From NCBI GenBank assembly GCA_039519185.1, contig CM076849.1:78041621-78105620 (forward strand): DNA of 64,000 bases, given 5' to 3'. Position numbers and translations under genes: made by a program. Below, one piece after another: positions 46,001 to 55,492 of the stretch. This DNA is from Astragalus membranaceus. Taxonomy: Eukaryota; Streptophyta; Magnoliopsida; Fabales; Fabaceae. The notes below the pieces were generated by a model. It did not search any database. It was not told the origin of the DNA and saw nothing but the letters and a program-made list of their open reading frames with translations. The stretch's first letter is position 1; every line of letters starts with the position of its first letter.

Positions 46001-46928
46001 ATTTTTGGTTAGTGTCCGAGAAGCCCAAAAGTTAGATGTAAAGTTGGTAGACCTGTTAGTTGTGAATGATCAAGATGTGGATGGAGAATTCAAGTTAGAT
46101 TCCCAAGGTGTATTGAGATTCAGAGATAGGATCTGCATTCCTGACGATGCTGAGATGAAGAGAATGATTCTTGAGGAGAGCCATAGGAGCAAGTTGAGTA
46201 TTCATCCAGGAGCTACGAAAATGTACCAAGATTTGAAGAAAATGTTCTGGTGGCCTGGTATGAAGAAGGATGTGGCACAGTTTGTGTATTCTTGTCTGAC
46301 TTGTCAGAAATCTAAGATTGAGCATCAGAAGCCTGCGGGGTTGATGCAACCATTAGAGATTCCGAAATGGAAATGGGATAGCATTTCCATGGATTTTGTA
46401 ACTGGTTTGCCAAATACAGTGAGAGGGTTTGATGCTATATGGGTGGTTGTGGACAGGTTGTCTAAGTCTGCTCATTTCTTACCAATTAATATGACTTATC
46501 CAGTTCCAAAGTTGGCAGAAATCTATATCAAAACTATTGTGAAGTTGCATGGCGTTCCGCTTAGTATTGTGTCTGATAGAGATCCAAGATTCACATCTGA
46601 GTTTTGGAAAAGTTTGCAGGAAGCTTTGGGTTCTAAGTTGAGGTTGAGCTCCGCTTATCATCCGCAGACAGATGGTCAGACGGAGAGGACTATTCAGTCG
46701 TTAGAGGACTTGTTGAGAGCATGTGTTCTTGAGCAGGGAGGTTCATGGGATTCTCATCTTTCGTTGATAGAGTTCACCTATAACAACAGTTTTCACTCTA
46801 GTATTGGTATGGCACCGTTTGAGGCGTTGTATGGTCGGAGATGTAGGACTCCGTTGTGTTGGTATGAATCTGGGGAGAGTGCAGTGTTGGGGCCTGAGAT
46901 TGTGCGAGAAACAACTGAGAAGGTATGA
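43095..46928 (+). CDS. gag-pol: Gag-Pol polyprotein of element E, open but truncated in integrase
   Basis: A 1277-codon frame without internal stops. Gag lies at residues 1-250, then three CCHC knuckles at about 252-310 (CYRCGKPGHKSFDC, CFKCGKEGHVAAKC, CYNCGESGHISTKC). Protease active site IIDTGATHSF is near 343. Reverse transcriptase spans about 520-750 with LCVDYRQLNKV and catalytic FIDDILVYSK (near 667). RNase H follows to about 930 (YCDASKMGLGG; FSDHKSLKYLFDQ). Integrase has its His/Cys zinc site near 1028-1075 (HPGATKM to CLTCQKSK) and core near 1090-1200 (MDFVTGLP; SDRDPRFTSEF; the HPQTDGQTERT block with the last acid). It ends after RETTEKV with a stop from the next element. The GPY/F module and chromodomain are missing, roughly 200 residues. 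Start at 43095 is 95 bp past the primer site. Confidence 0.92.
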   Translation: MARRDDAALAAALQAIAGAMGNIPGAANDGTRNLATFQRENPPVFKGKYNPDGALAWLKEIERIFRVMDCDDAQKVRYGTHTLAEEADDWWMEVRQRLETANEEITWAVFRREFLRKYFPEDVRGKKEIEFLELKQGSMSVTEYAAKFTELAKFYPHYADADSEFSKCIKFENGLRADIKKAVGYQKIRVFADLIDSCRIYEDDSNAHSKVMRDLRGKFQNRGKPYEVLAGKGKQRYADNKKTSGGDAPAKVVCYRCGKPGHKSFDCSDNKCFKCGKEGHVAAKCEKRDVVCYNCGESGHISTKCTKPKKEKSHGKVFALAGSEDTNEIRGTCFINGIPLIAIIDTGATHSFIAALCAEKLDLVLSSMMREMVIDTPAKGSVTTSLVCAKCPLSIFGRDFLVDLICLPLGGLDVILGMDWLVFNHVHINCFRRSVSFLPPKEEESVLLPAGHLHKVMKEGVHLFALMASLSAENQAIIEGVQVVCEFPEVFPDEIPSVPPEREVEFAIDLIPGTRPVSMAPYRMSASELSELKKQLEELLEKKFVRPSVSPWGAPVLLVKKKDGSMRLCVDYRQLNKVTIKNRYPLPRIDDLMDQLVDAKVFSKIDLRSGYHQIKVKDEDIQKTAFRTRYGHYEYSVMPFGVTNAPGVFMEYMNRTFHSYLDRFVVVFIDDILVYSKTDEEHAEHLRLVLEVLKEKKLYAKLSKCEFWLNEVGFLGHIISGNGIAVDPAKVDAVSQWESPKSVTEIRSFLGLAGYYRRFIEGFSKLALPLTQLTCKGKAFVWDARCEESFNELKKRLTTSPVLTLPVPDRPFVVYCDASKMGLGGVLMQEGKVVAYASRQLRTHEKNYPTHDLELAAIVFVLKIWRHYLYGTRFEVFSDHKSLKYLFDQNELNMRQRRWLELLKDYDFGLNYHPGKANVVADALSRKSLHMLAMMVKELELIEQFRDMSLVCEVTPRSVRLGMLKVGNEFLVSVREAQKLDVKLVDLLVVNDQDVDGEFKLDSQGVLRFRDRICIPDDAEMKRMILEESHRSKLSIHPGATKMYQDLKKMFWWPGMKKDVAQFVYSCLTCQKSKIEHQKPAGLMQPLEIPKWKWDSISMDFVTGLPNTVRGFDAIWVVVDRLSKSAHFLPINMTYPVPKLAEIYIKTIVKLHGVPLSIVSDRDPRFTSEFWKSLQEALGSKLRLSSAYHPQTDGQTERTIQSLEDLLRACVLEQGGSWDSHLSLIEFTYNNSFHSSIGMAPFEALYGRRCRTPLCWYESGESAVLGPEIVRETTEKV

Positions 46929-49239
46929 ATTATTTGGGTGTTAACCCAATTAAAAATTAATTTAGTACTTGACTGGTAAATTTATTGAGTGCTAAAATTA
47001 ATTATTGGTTGTCATCGGATCGTTAACCGGATAATACGGATCAAGGAAGTTTTGGAATCGAAATAAGAGATTTAGATCAATATGGTAATTTGACCACGTT
47101 AACACTTATATATTAAATAAATGTATGTGTGTGCGTGTATGTGTGTGAGTGAAGAGAAGAAAAGAATTAATTAAAAGAAAGAAAGAAAGCAGCGAGAGAA
47201 GAGAAACAGAGAGGGAAAGGAGAGAAAAGAAGGGAGAAGAGAAAAAATGGTGAGGAGGAAGAAGAGGAAAAAGGGGGGGATTCGGCTCATCAAAACGACT
47301 TCCTTCCAACACGAAAAACGTTCAGCGCTACTTCCTCTTCGTTTTGGCACCAAAATCTTCATCATCAACTCACTCTCCTCAAATCCACCATTTTCGAGTT
47401 TGAGCTTAAAAGTGAGGGTTCGATGGTTGAAGCTTAGGATTGTGTTTGGCGCGAACCCAAGGATGATGGATCGGTGAAGGATGTTCGATTGAAAGATTGG
47501 AAGCTAGTTGGGTGATTTGGGGTTGAAAATCAAAGATTTGGGGTTATGGATGAATAGTAGTTTTGGAGGTTGAAGATGATGAATAGTGTCATGGAGGTTA
47601 GAGGTTGAAGATTTCGAGGAAGTCAGTATTTCGGTCAAAAAGAGGTTTCGTGATCGAGTGGAAAGCTTTGGAAGCGGATTGGGTGTCGCCGGAGCGGGGA
47701 GCGTTCGTGTGGTTACTCGGTGATTTCGGCTCGCACGTGGCTCACGCTTCAAGGGTGAGTTTTACTCGCGTTTAGGTTTTTAAATTAATGAACTTAATTT
47801 GTGAAATGTGTTTCCGTTTTGGTTCGTTGTCAAAACAGTATTTTGTACGAAAACCGCGTTTTATGTCCAATTGGTTTTTGGATTGATTGATTGATGATCA
47901 TTATTGTTTGAGCATGTTTTTGGACTGTTTTTATGTTGGGACTGGACTGGAACAGGTATCGAAATTGGTCGGAACGACGAAAAATGCGAAAACGGGATAA
48001 AATGCAATGCTGTCAAAAGCGCACGACCCGTGCGTCCCACGCGCACGAGCCGTGCGTGTCGTTCTGTTTCTGATTTCAAAAATGCAGTACAGGGCGCACG
48101 ACCCGTGTGTATGGGCGCACGAACCGTGCGCTGTGTTCTGCCCAAATTTTCCAAACCTGCCCGAAACGATCCCGATCGATTCCAATCCTCTCCTAATCCT
48201 TTCCTAACCCTTCTATAATGATATTAGGCTTATAATGCCATGATTTTTGGTATGTTTCAAAAGGGTTTTATAAAATACTTTTGAAGTTGAAATTCTTTCG
48301 AAAAGCCGAACAATAGTACACGTGTGCGGATATGTTTTATTGATAACAAAGCGGACTATGAGTCCTACGTGGTTAAGTATAATTTAAATGAACTAAATGT
48401 TCAATTGATTGTCTGAGGTAACGAACTCTGAGTTCATGTGTCTGTAGATATATATATTATATCGAGTTTGGGTGACGACCCATGTTGACATACTAGGCGG
48501 GGAAGTCATGAACCCTTACCCTAGGCTCTGTGCCATTAGGAAACACTATTGGTTATGGGGTTCGCCGGAAGATGCAAGTGGATTGCGGCCGGTGTTGTGT
48601 TAAAAGTTATTGTACTATGTTCACCAGAAGATGCAATCGGATTGCGGCTGGTGGTGCGTAGAAAGGCCTAGGATGCTAGTTCATCGGGAAACGCAAGTGG
48701 ATTGCAGTCGGTGTCTTACTAGGTCGAAGCCTTATTGTATGGTTCACCGGGATTAGCAAGTGGATTGCGTTCGGTGTTGTGTCAAATCTTAAAAATGTTT
48801 TTAACGGACCGAGAGCGTTAGTAGGGGTCTCGGTAGAACTCACTGAGATTGTGTCTCACTATTTATATGTTGTTGTTTTACAGAGACACAGGGACAGCGG
48901 AAATCCAAGAGGCACGAGTAAGTTGAGCTCGGACTGGTTGCTGATAGCTTAGCTTTATGCTTAAGTTTGCACTTCCTTTATGTTGTCTATGTATTACAAC
49001 TCATTGTATTGGTATTATAATTTTATTCCGCTTTCTTGTATGATATTGAGCACTATAGTTTGCTGAAGATTATGGTCAAGGAACCTGTTCGGTCTTATTT
49101 GTATTTAAGACTGTTTTGTTGTTACTCAGCGAGAACTATATTGCAGTGTTCAGTATCTATGCAGGAATTTTATACCTCTGATTATCTTATGATGGTACCC
49201 TTGGGTATTTTTACATGTTAAAAATACCGGGGTGTTACA
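46926..49239 (+). mobile_element. A-family solo LTR (B'), 5' end lost
   Basis: Aligns to the complement of the LTR at 1136-3503 from GAATTATTTGGGTGTTAACC onward and ends CCGGGGTGTTACA at 49239. About 25 bp of the expected LTR start are missing, so the border with element E is a deletion joint, not a clean insertion. No primer site follows; the next bases are Gag of element F. Contains palindrome pairs at about 48010-48130 and hairpin-type repeats at 48545-48785. Confidence 0.85.
48010..48135. repeat. Palindrome pairs GCACGACCCGTGCG in LTR B'
   Basis: Two pairs of GCACGA-CC-CGTGCG-type words, 21-22 bp apart within each pair, flanked on the left by GCTGTCAAAA (complement TTTTGACAGC) and further right by GTTCTGTTTC. 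This is the same arrangement as the TCGCG pairs of family C and Athila, with a different word. The left LTR of element A has the equivalent at 2181-2295. Confidence 0.85.
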
Positions 49240-50660
49240 GTTAGTGTCGTGCCCGTGACTCTTGTGGTATCGACAATATTTCTTCTTGTCCGTGTTCTTC
49301 CTTTGCACTAGACGGGATGGCCAACTCCGATCCTTGAAATCGGTATTTGCTCACTCATCTAGGATCTTGGACTTTACCTCGTTCAGCTCGGTGTATTCTG
49401 TGAACCGGGGTCGTCTTTCCCAGGAAGTTCCCACCGATTCCTTCTTGGAGGCTTTCCCCATCTCGGCCCCTTTCGCCGGGGCGGATTCCTGTACAGCTTC
49501 GTCAGTGAGGTCGTCTTCTTTGTAGTCGATAAAACCTCTGGGCTCGTCGCAGGAAGTCTTCGAGGTTTCGGGGTCGGCATATACCGACGTCGATCTGGAA
49601 CAGGCTCTTCTTGCGGAGCCCGTGCCTCATGATTAGAAGTCTTATATCATCTCCCAAGTCGCTGACGCTGTTCGCTTCCTTCCCAAGTCGCTGACGCTGT
49701 TCGCTTCCTTAGATCCTTTCAATGTAGTCTCTTAGGGTCTTGTTCTCCCCTGTTTCACTTCTTTAAGCACGTCTGCGGATTTCAGCTTCATCCTGGAGGC
49801 TGTGAAGCGTGTCGAGAATACTCAGACCAGCTATTCCCAGGAGTAGATGGAACCGGGTTTGAGGTCTCTAAACCATGACAGTGCTGCCTTACTCAGCGAG
49901 AGCGGGAAGATCTTGCACTTCACATCATCTGTTGCGTTCTTATACTGCATCATCAGATCAAAGGTGTCCATGTGCTCATCCCGGTCGCCTGTACCGTCAT
50001 ACATGTTCAATTGCAGCAACTTCTCTAAGGATCTCGGCACCTTGCAAATGGCAATCTCACATATGTAAGGAGTCTTCCTTGGGCGCGGGGCGTTGCCTCG
50101 GCGAGGGGAATGGTCTTTCTTGCGTGGAGATCGCCTCCGACGTGGGGATGCACAACGAGAAGATGAGGAGCCGTATGAAGACGTATGGCTTGGACTCGAG
50201 CTAGGCAGAGTCGGGGAGAGCGCGAGCCATGACGTCGGTGACTGACTTTCCTCCGAGGCGGAGAGCGTTGTCGTTTAGAGATGATAGTGTTCTGCATAAG
50301 GGAATTGTTAAGAGGTGGGGACGATGCTGCGGTAGTGTTGGCTCGGACAGCGGCAACCTCTTGTTCCATCTGGGTGAGTCGTAACTCCGGTTGGGCGATA
50401 ACCTGACTTCGCCTGTCTAGGAGGTCGAGAATATGGTTCACCGCCTGGACCGGTACCGAAATTGCCTCGGCAGCCGGCGGTGGTGAAAGGAGTGGTGTAG
50501 ACTGCGCCGGCTCGACGAGGAGCTCTTGTACATGACCTTCGGGAGTCTGACCCCGTACGGGTCCGACTTCGATGAGAAAGGAGGTCGTCCTCGCAGAGCC
50601 ATGAGAAAGGACTTGCGGGCGAGGTTGATTGCGAGTCGGAGGTCGTCCTCGCGGAGCCAT
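49240..50660 (-). pseudogene. Tat-lineage Gag fragment of element F, frameshifted
   Basis: Minus strand, starting MAPRGRPPTRN at 50660. It keeps an open frame with an Arg-rich stretch to about 50100, then shifts. The central Gag domain is in another frame at 49831-50040 (DEHMDTFDLMMQYKNATDD; FPLSLSKAALSWFRDL). Near 49250 a zinc-finger-like phrase KYCRYHKSHGHDT is readable, as in Tat/Ogre-type Gag. The frame then stops at the B' LTR border. A partial tandem duplication of about 70 bp covers the start region (50575-50675). Clearly a pseudogene. Confidence 0.78.
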
Positions 50661-50700
50661 GAGAAAGGACTTTGATTTGGTGAGAGATGACGATCAACTC

Positions 50701-50717
50701 CCATTGTGGGCGCCAAT
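50701..50717 (-). other. Primer binding site of element F
   Basis: The minus strand reads TTGGCGCCCACAATGGG directly next to the LTR terminus CTGAACA. TGGCGCC at this place is usual for Tat-lineage elements; I do not assign the tRNA. Confidence 0.7.
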
Positions 50718-52063
50718 GTTCAGTACGTGACTTCGGATCTCGGATCCTGGGTCAATGGTTGTTACTTGATGTCTCTGTATAGTCTTCTCCTCGACTCGAG
50801 GTCGAAAGAATGTCTTCAGGGTCGAAATCTTCCGAGGTTGTCCTTTTCAATGTCGCTTTCTTCCGAGGATGGACTCGGAAGGGGTGGGTACCTGCAGACA
50901 CTCTGATGCCAAAGTCAGCAATCAGAAGTCGGTGAGAGATACAAATGAGATAAGCGGACCCGGATCTGAGCCGTTGGATCGAATCGGAGCGATCTGGGGC
51001 GTTCATTTCGGGATCAGTTCGTTCGGGCCGGTTGTGATTGCTCTTTGAGCCGTTTCTTAAGTGCATTGGGCCTCTTGGCCCAGTCTGAAACATTAGGTAA
51101 GCAATAAAGCATTTGTTGAATAATTTATTTAGTTAAATGTTTATCAGTTATTGAATAAGAAAGAAAAAATGATTGTAAATTATTTACCTATTTAGTCATT
51201 AATGAAAATTGTGCAACACGTGTTTTCAAGAGACTTTGAAACTGAAAATTTAAAAGTGGATGATCAATTTGGTGCTTTTCTTTTTCACATTCGAAAATAG
51301 TAAAATGGAAAGAGTTTTCAAACACAATTTTCTAAACACTCATAAAAAGCAGCCAATTTTCTAAAAAGAAATTTGTTTGATTCTTAAACTTATTCAAGAA
51401 AACGAAATAAATATAGATATGTTACGGTCGGTTTCTCTTGTTAAGAAAGGACCGAACACGCGTTCAGAGATTACACAGTTGTATTGTGGAAAAAGAGGAT
51501 GGGTATCCGTTTATTGGCCTCTCAGGGCTGTATTTATGTTACAAGGCTCGTTAATGGTAGTAAAATACATTTAATGGCCGAGTTGACCGTTACAGACAGG
51601 GGGAGGGAAATCACAGATATTTCCCCTTGATTATGCTTCATTATTTTCTAGGAGAGGTAGAGGCAAGATATTTCTGGTCGATCGGTCAGTCTTCAGGGAA
51701 GGTCCTTCGAGAGCCGAGCGGATGTAGGAACCGTCCGGTCCGGATGGGAACAGAGCCCTTTGAGCGGCGGCCGCGGAGCGCGAAGTCGTTCAAACAAGTG
51801 GAGCTCAGCTGTGTTGTATCCCTTCAGTTCATCTCGACTTGGTCTTCGGCGCTTAGCACTTCGGTTTAAGTAGGAAAGATCCAATCGCCTAGTTCCATGG
51901 CCAGTAGTCGGTGTTCCTTGGTTTTGCTGATTCTGACTCATTGATTAGACAGATGTTTGGACCGTTTGACCTTTGACCCTTTGACCTGACTGCTTCGATT
52001 TTCTCGTTTGACTGTCGTTTTTTGCGTTCTTCATAAATGTTGATCTTGTAACCGACCCTATCT

Positions 52064-52099
<36 letters not shown>

Positions 52100-52550
52100 G
52101 TGTGTGTGTGTGTGAGGGGGAAGGGTTCCTTTGTGTAAGTGCTTCAGTTCTTCCTTGCTTCTCTTCTTCTATATGGTTGCTCTGGTGCATGGGATCAGGT
52201 TTCGTTCTTTGAGTTCCCTGAGTAATCCTGCAGGTGCTGTAATGCTCAGCGGGAGTACCAGAGGACTCGAGGCGGGAGTCTTTGATCTGTGGGAGGGGAT
52301 TCGTCCTCCCCCGGCCCACCCCCGCTTCTCGTTGGAGTTCTGGGAAGAGGAGTCTCTTGAGGCAGTCAGGGCGGTGTTGGTTTTTTCCGGGCCCTCGTCT
52401 TTGGGTCATTCCTGAAGGTGCCCTGGACATTGGGGGTGTAGTTACATGATCTTGTCCGAGGACCTTTCATAGGTGCACACTTGTATTGGGAGAGTCTTCT
52501 TGGGCTCTTCTACCGGGTGCTCGACTCGGGAGGATTTGCTGCGAACAAAA
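50718..52550 (-). repeat. LTR of element F, right end uncertain
   Basis: Starts on the plus strand with TGTTCAGTACG next to the primer site. It contains a (TA)n tract near 52071-52097 that would lie upstream of transcription on the minus strand. I found no second copy to fix the far boundary; about 52550 is a guess from the change to the promoter-like region of the extra gene. Confidence 0.5.
52071..52115. repeat. (TA)n(TG)n microsatellite
   Basis: A TA run of about 26 bp followed by CTG(TG)n within the LTR of element F. Confidence 0.95.
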
Positions 52551-53003
52551 ACACAAAAGGAGGCTCCGGCCACGAGGAGGTGATGGACCGGTCAGCCTTA
52601 GGATTAGGGTTCTTATACACATATGTTCACACATGTAATTTATGTTTTAATGCATGATGCCTCGTTACCTGTTTTTTGTGAAGTAATGGAAAGGTTTTGA
52701 ATGTGAAGTCATACCTTCGTATTTTGTATTATGACCAATCGGTCTTTTGGCGTCGTTCGGTTTTGTGTAGCTCACACTTGATTTGATTGATGCGGCGTGA
52801 CGTGTGACGTGTGATTATTGCGCCTGTTCCCAAGAGGGGTCACATCACGGCGTCTCTATTCGTGAATCGACGGGTGTCTTCATCTAACGGTGGGATGCGA
52901 AAAGGTTCGTTGATCTGTGCCATCCATCTCGTGCCCCCCTGTCGCGCCATTGGATGAACTGTTGCTTGGGTGATCGCGACCGCTCGTGTATTTTTGAAGT
53001 GGC

Positions 53004-53012
53004 TTATAAATA
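53004..53012 (+). promoter_or_regulatory. TATA box of the plus-strand extra gene
   Basis: TTATAAATA is followed by a pyrimidine-rich leader (53020-53100). A probable 5'-UTR intron spans 53161-53284 (donor CAAG/GTATGC, acceptor TTTTTAG), and the start codon follows at 53287. This is an ordinary plant promoter layout, placed opposite in strand to the Gag of element F. Confidence 0.6.
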
Positions 53013-53286
53013 CTCCTTTCCACTCACCGTTTCCACTTTCACCACTTCTCTATTGTCTCTTCGCTTTTCGCCTCTCTTTCCCTGCGAGCCATTCCCGCCA
53101 TTTTTGTTGGTGCTTGTTCTTGTACTCAGTTTAGCGCCTCCTCATCTCGTTCGAATCAAGGTATGCTCTTGTTTCAATCTTCTTGCTTATCTGTGACAAG
53201 GAGACTTGTAGTGGTAGGTGTGTTAAGTCCTTTGTGGGTAGGGGAAGCATTTGATTTCTGAACTTGAGCAACTTTCCTTTTTAGGT

Positions 53287-55197
53287 ATGTCTGATGATTC
53301 TGGTTCGGAGCAAGAGGAGGTTTTTGACCCGGCGGCTCCCTACTGATGGGTGAAAGACGAAGTTAAGGATGCTTCCTCTGACCTTGGCACTGATGAGGAG
53401 GTTCAGGGACTTTTCTGTCATCCCATAGATACTGCCGCAGTCGTTGCTCGCCCGGCTAGCCTTGCGGAACGTGTCAACCATATCCTTGCGGCGGCCGAAG
53501 CCCCTCCCACCACTTATATGTACAAAAATTTGTTTAAGGATCTTGGTGTTAGGGTTCCTCTTTCTCCCTACTACTACGCAATGTTGTATACCTTGAACGT
53601 CGCCCCTACTCAACTTCATCCGTATGGTTGGGCTTCCTCACGGGTGTTTGAAATTTTGTGCGAGTGTTTGAGAATAGAGCCAACAGCGGAGAAATTCTTG
53701 AGTTTCTTTAGGGTGCAGTCTAAGAGGCCACAGTCCTGGGTTTCTCTGTGAAACATCCCTTGGCATCCCTTCATTGTCGTTTACAAAAGTAGCTATAAGC
53801 ATTTCAAGGATAGCTTCTTTTTGTTGGAGGCAGATCCATCTTGTCCCACACTACTGATTGACGAGCAAGGCGAGGAGCGGTTTCCCTTCTCTTGGACTCG
53901 TAGGCCTCGAAATGGGCGCTTGATAGATGAGCGTGATCCTTCTAAATACCAGACATAGAGCGACTTTGGCAGGGTGCACCAGTCAAGTCTACTCTCCTGT
54001 TAAATACTGAGAATTTGGAAACAGCAATTATTTCATACCTGAGTAATTTTCTTTTCCTTCTGATCCCTTTTGGCTATGCCTGGGTACTAACCGGTCTTTT
54101 TCTTTTCTTCCAGATTCTTCTGGTATGTCTTCCATGAGTGTGGTCGAGCGCAAGCGCCTTCGGGCCAAGCAGAGGCGGAGACTGGGATACTCTGATGTTA
54201 TCACTCCAGTCAATACTTCTACAATTCCTACTCCTCCCCCACCTGTTGTTGAGGTTCCGGACGGCTGTGCGTCACAGGAGGCTTCTCCCATCAAACAACC
54301 TGGCAAGAAGAGGAAGTCGGATGCTCCAGGCCTTGCTGCCTTGGTCCACACTGGTCCTGCCGATCCTCCTTCTGACCCTTCTTGGCGCAAGCATCTGAAG
54401 TTTGTTACCACTGCCACTGTCGGTATCCCGGTATCGCCTTAGTCGGGTGCTCAATGGAGTGATCCCACCCGGTGACCAAGAGAGGGCCACCACCATGGGT
54501 TTTGGTCCTGCTATGGTGGCCATCTAGGCTTATACCTCGTGGAGACTTCCTTTAGGCAATCGGTGGAGGAAGCCGGACGGTTGAAGAAGGATCTAAAGAG
54601 GGCTAAGGCTAAGGTAGCCGATCTTCATGCTGATGTGCGGAAGTTTGCAAGTAACAAGAGCATGTTGGAGGGAAAACAGTCGAGGCTGTCGAGGAAGCTA
54701 AGGAGTCTTCGGCTAAGGTCAAAACTTTGGAGGTTGATCTCCGGTCGGCCAACGAGAAGCTGGAAGCTGCCGAGGCGAAGTTGAAGGAGGCTGAGGCAAT
54801 TGTGGTTCCGGAGTCTGAGGTATCAGCTTCTGTGAGTTGCCTATGAGGAGTGCAAGTTGGAGTGTGTTAGCAACTTCGATAGCGGCTTCAACATTGTTGT
54901 TTCTCAAATCGAAGCTTTGTTCCCAGGCATTGACACTTCGGCATGGATTTGGACAAGATTGTGGTTGGGGGCCAGTTGGTTGATGCGCCGACCGAGGAAG
55001 AAGAGGAGGCACAAAGAGAAGTGAAGCAACCAGTTGAAGATGTTCCCTTCGGCACTGTGACTGGTCCCCAGGAGCCTCCGATCGTGGGTGAAGATCTAGT
55101 TGACTTGGTACAGGAGCCGGAGGTCAGTGTGTCAAATGCTGATGTCGGACGTCAAGATGTGGTGATGGATTCGCTTGACTCTGAGGCTACCGTTTGA
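53287..55197 (+). pseudogene. Plus-strand extra gene of 'putative gypsy type transposon' family, broken
   Basis: Starts MSDDSGSEQEEVFDPAAPY, then a stop. The main domain runs at 53350-53940 (HPIDTAAVVARPASLAERVNHI; YYYAMLYTLNVAPTQLHPYGW; FEILCECLRIEPTAEKFLSFF), with a second stop at about 53749 and a lost base near 53955. An intron fits 54043-54113: GTAATTTT donor, TACTAAC branch point, TTTCTTCCAG acceptor. Exon 3 gives a basic linker (VVERKRLRAKQRR), then a frameshifted coiled coil (54540-54830) and an acidic C-terminus (LDKIVVGGQLVDAPTEEEEE, stop at 55195). Layout matches the plant family often found as an antisense extra ORF in Tat-lineage retrotransposons. At least four disabling changes. 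Confidence 0.8.
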
Positions 55198-55492
55198 TTT
55201 TCTTCCTTGTTTGGTTGGCCCGCGTGACTTTTGTGGACCTTTTCTGTCCTGCGTGCCATATCTTTACTTTGGCCTTTGTGCCCCTTTTGATGAACTGCTG
55301 AAAGGCCCCTCTTTATGTAATTAATTTGCTTGGTTTGTTTGATTGCTATTGCCGTCTATTTGATTTGCATATGTATAGGCTTGTTTTAGAGCGATTTTAT
55401 GAAGGTCCTGACCGCGCGGGCTAAGAGACCTGGCACTACTTATCGCTTTGTTCTGTTAATTCATAGAATGACTGTTGCCCAAGGGTGCATGT
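55198..55492. other. 3' flank of the extra gene, no further gene seen
   Basis: About 295 bp of T-rich sequence after the stop codon, probably untranslated sequence of the extra gene, up to the LTR start of element G. Confidence 0.6.

Larger units (their letters stand above)
40293..46925 (+). mobile_element. Tekay-like Ty3 chromovirus element E, 3' end missing
   Basis: 5' LTR (40293-42983), initiator-Met primer site, then one long gag-pol frame (43095 onward). It is cut at about 46925, where an A-family LTR begins. The end of integrase, chromodomain, polypurine tract and 3' LTR are absent, so no target duplication can be checked. The left flank is C2 LTR sequence. The missing portion has a close relative in element G on the minus strand (57725-59177). 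Confidence 0.9.

Noticed and set aside
52131..52415. Possible protein-coding gene of 94 codons
   Set aside because: No homology is recognised. It lies in the LTR of element F next to a microsatellite, without support from either strand context.
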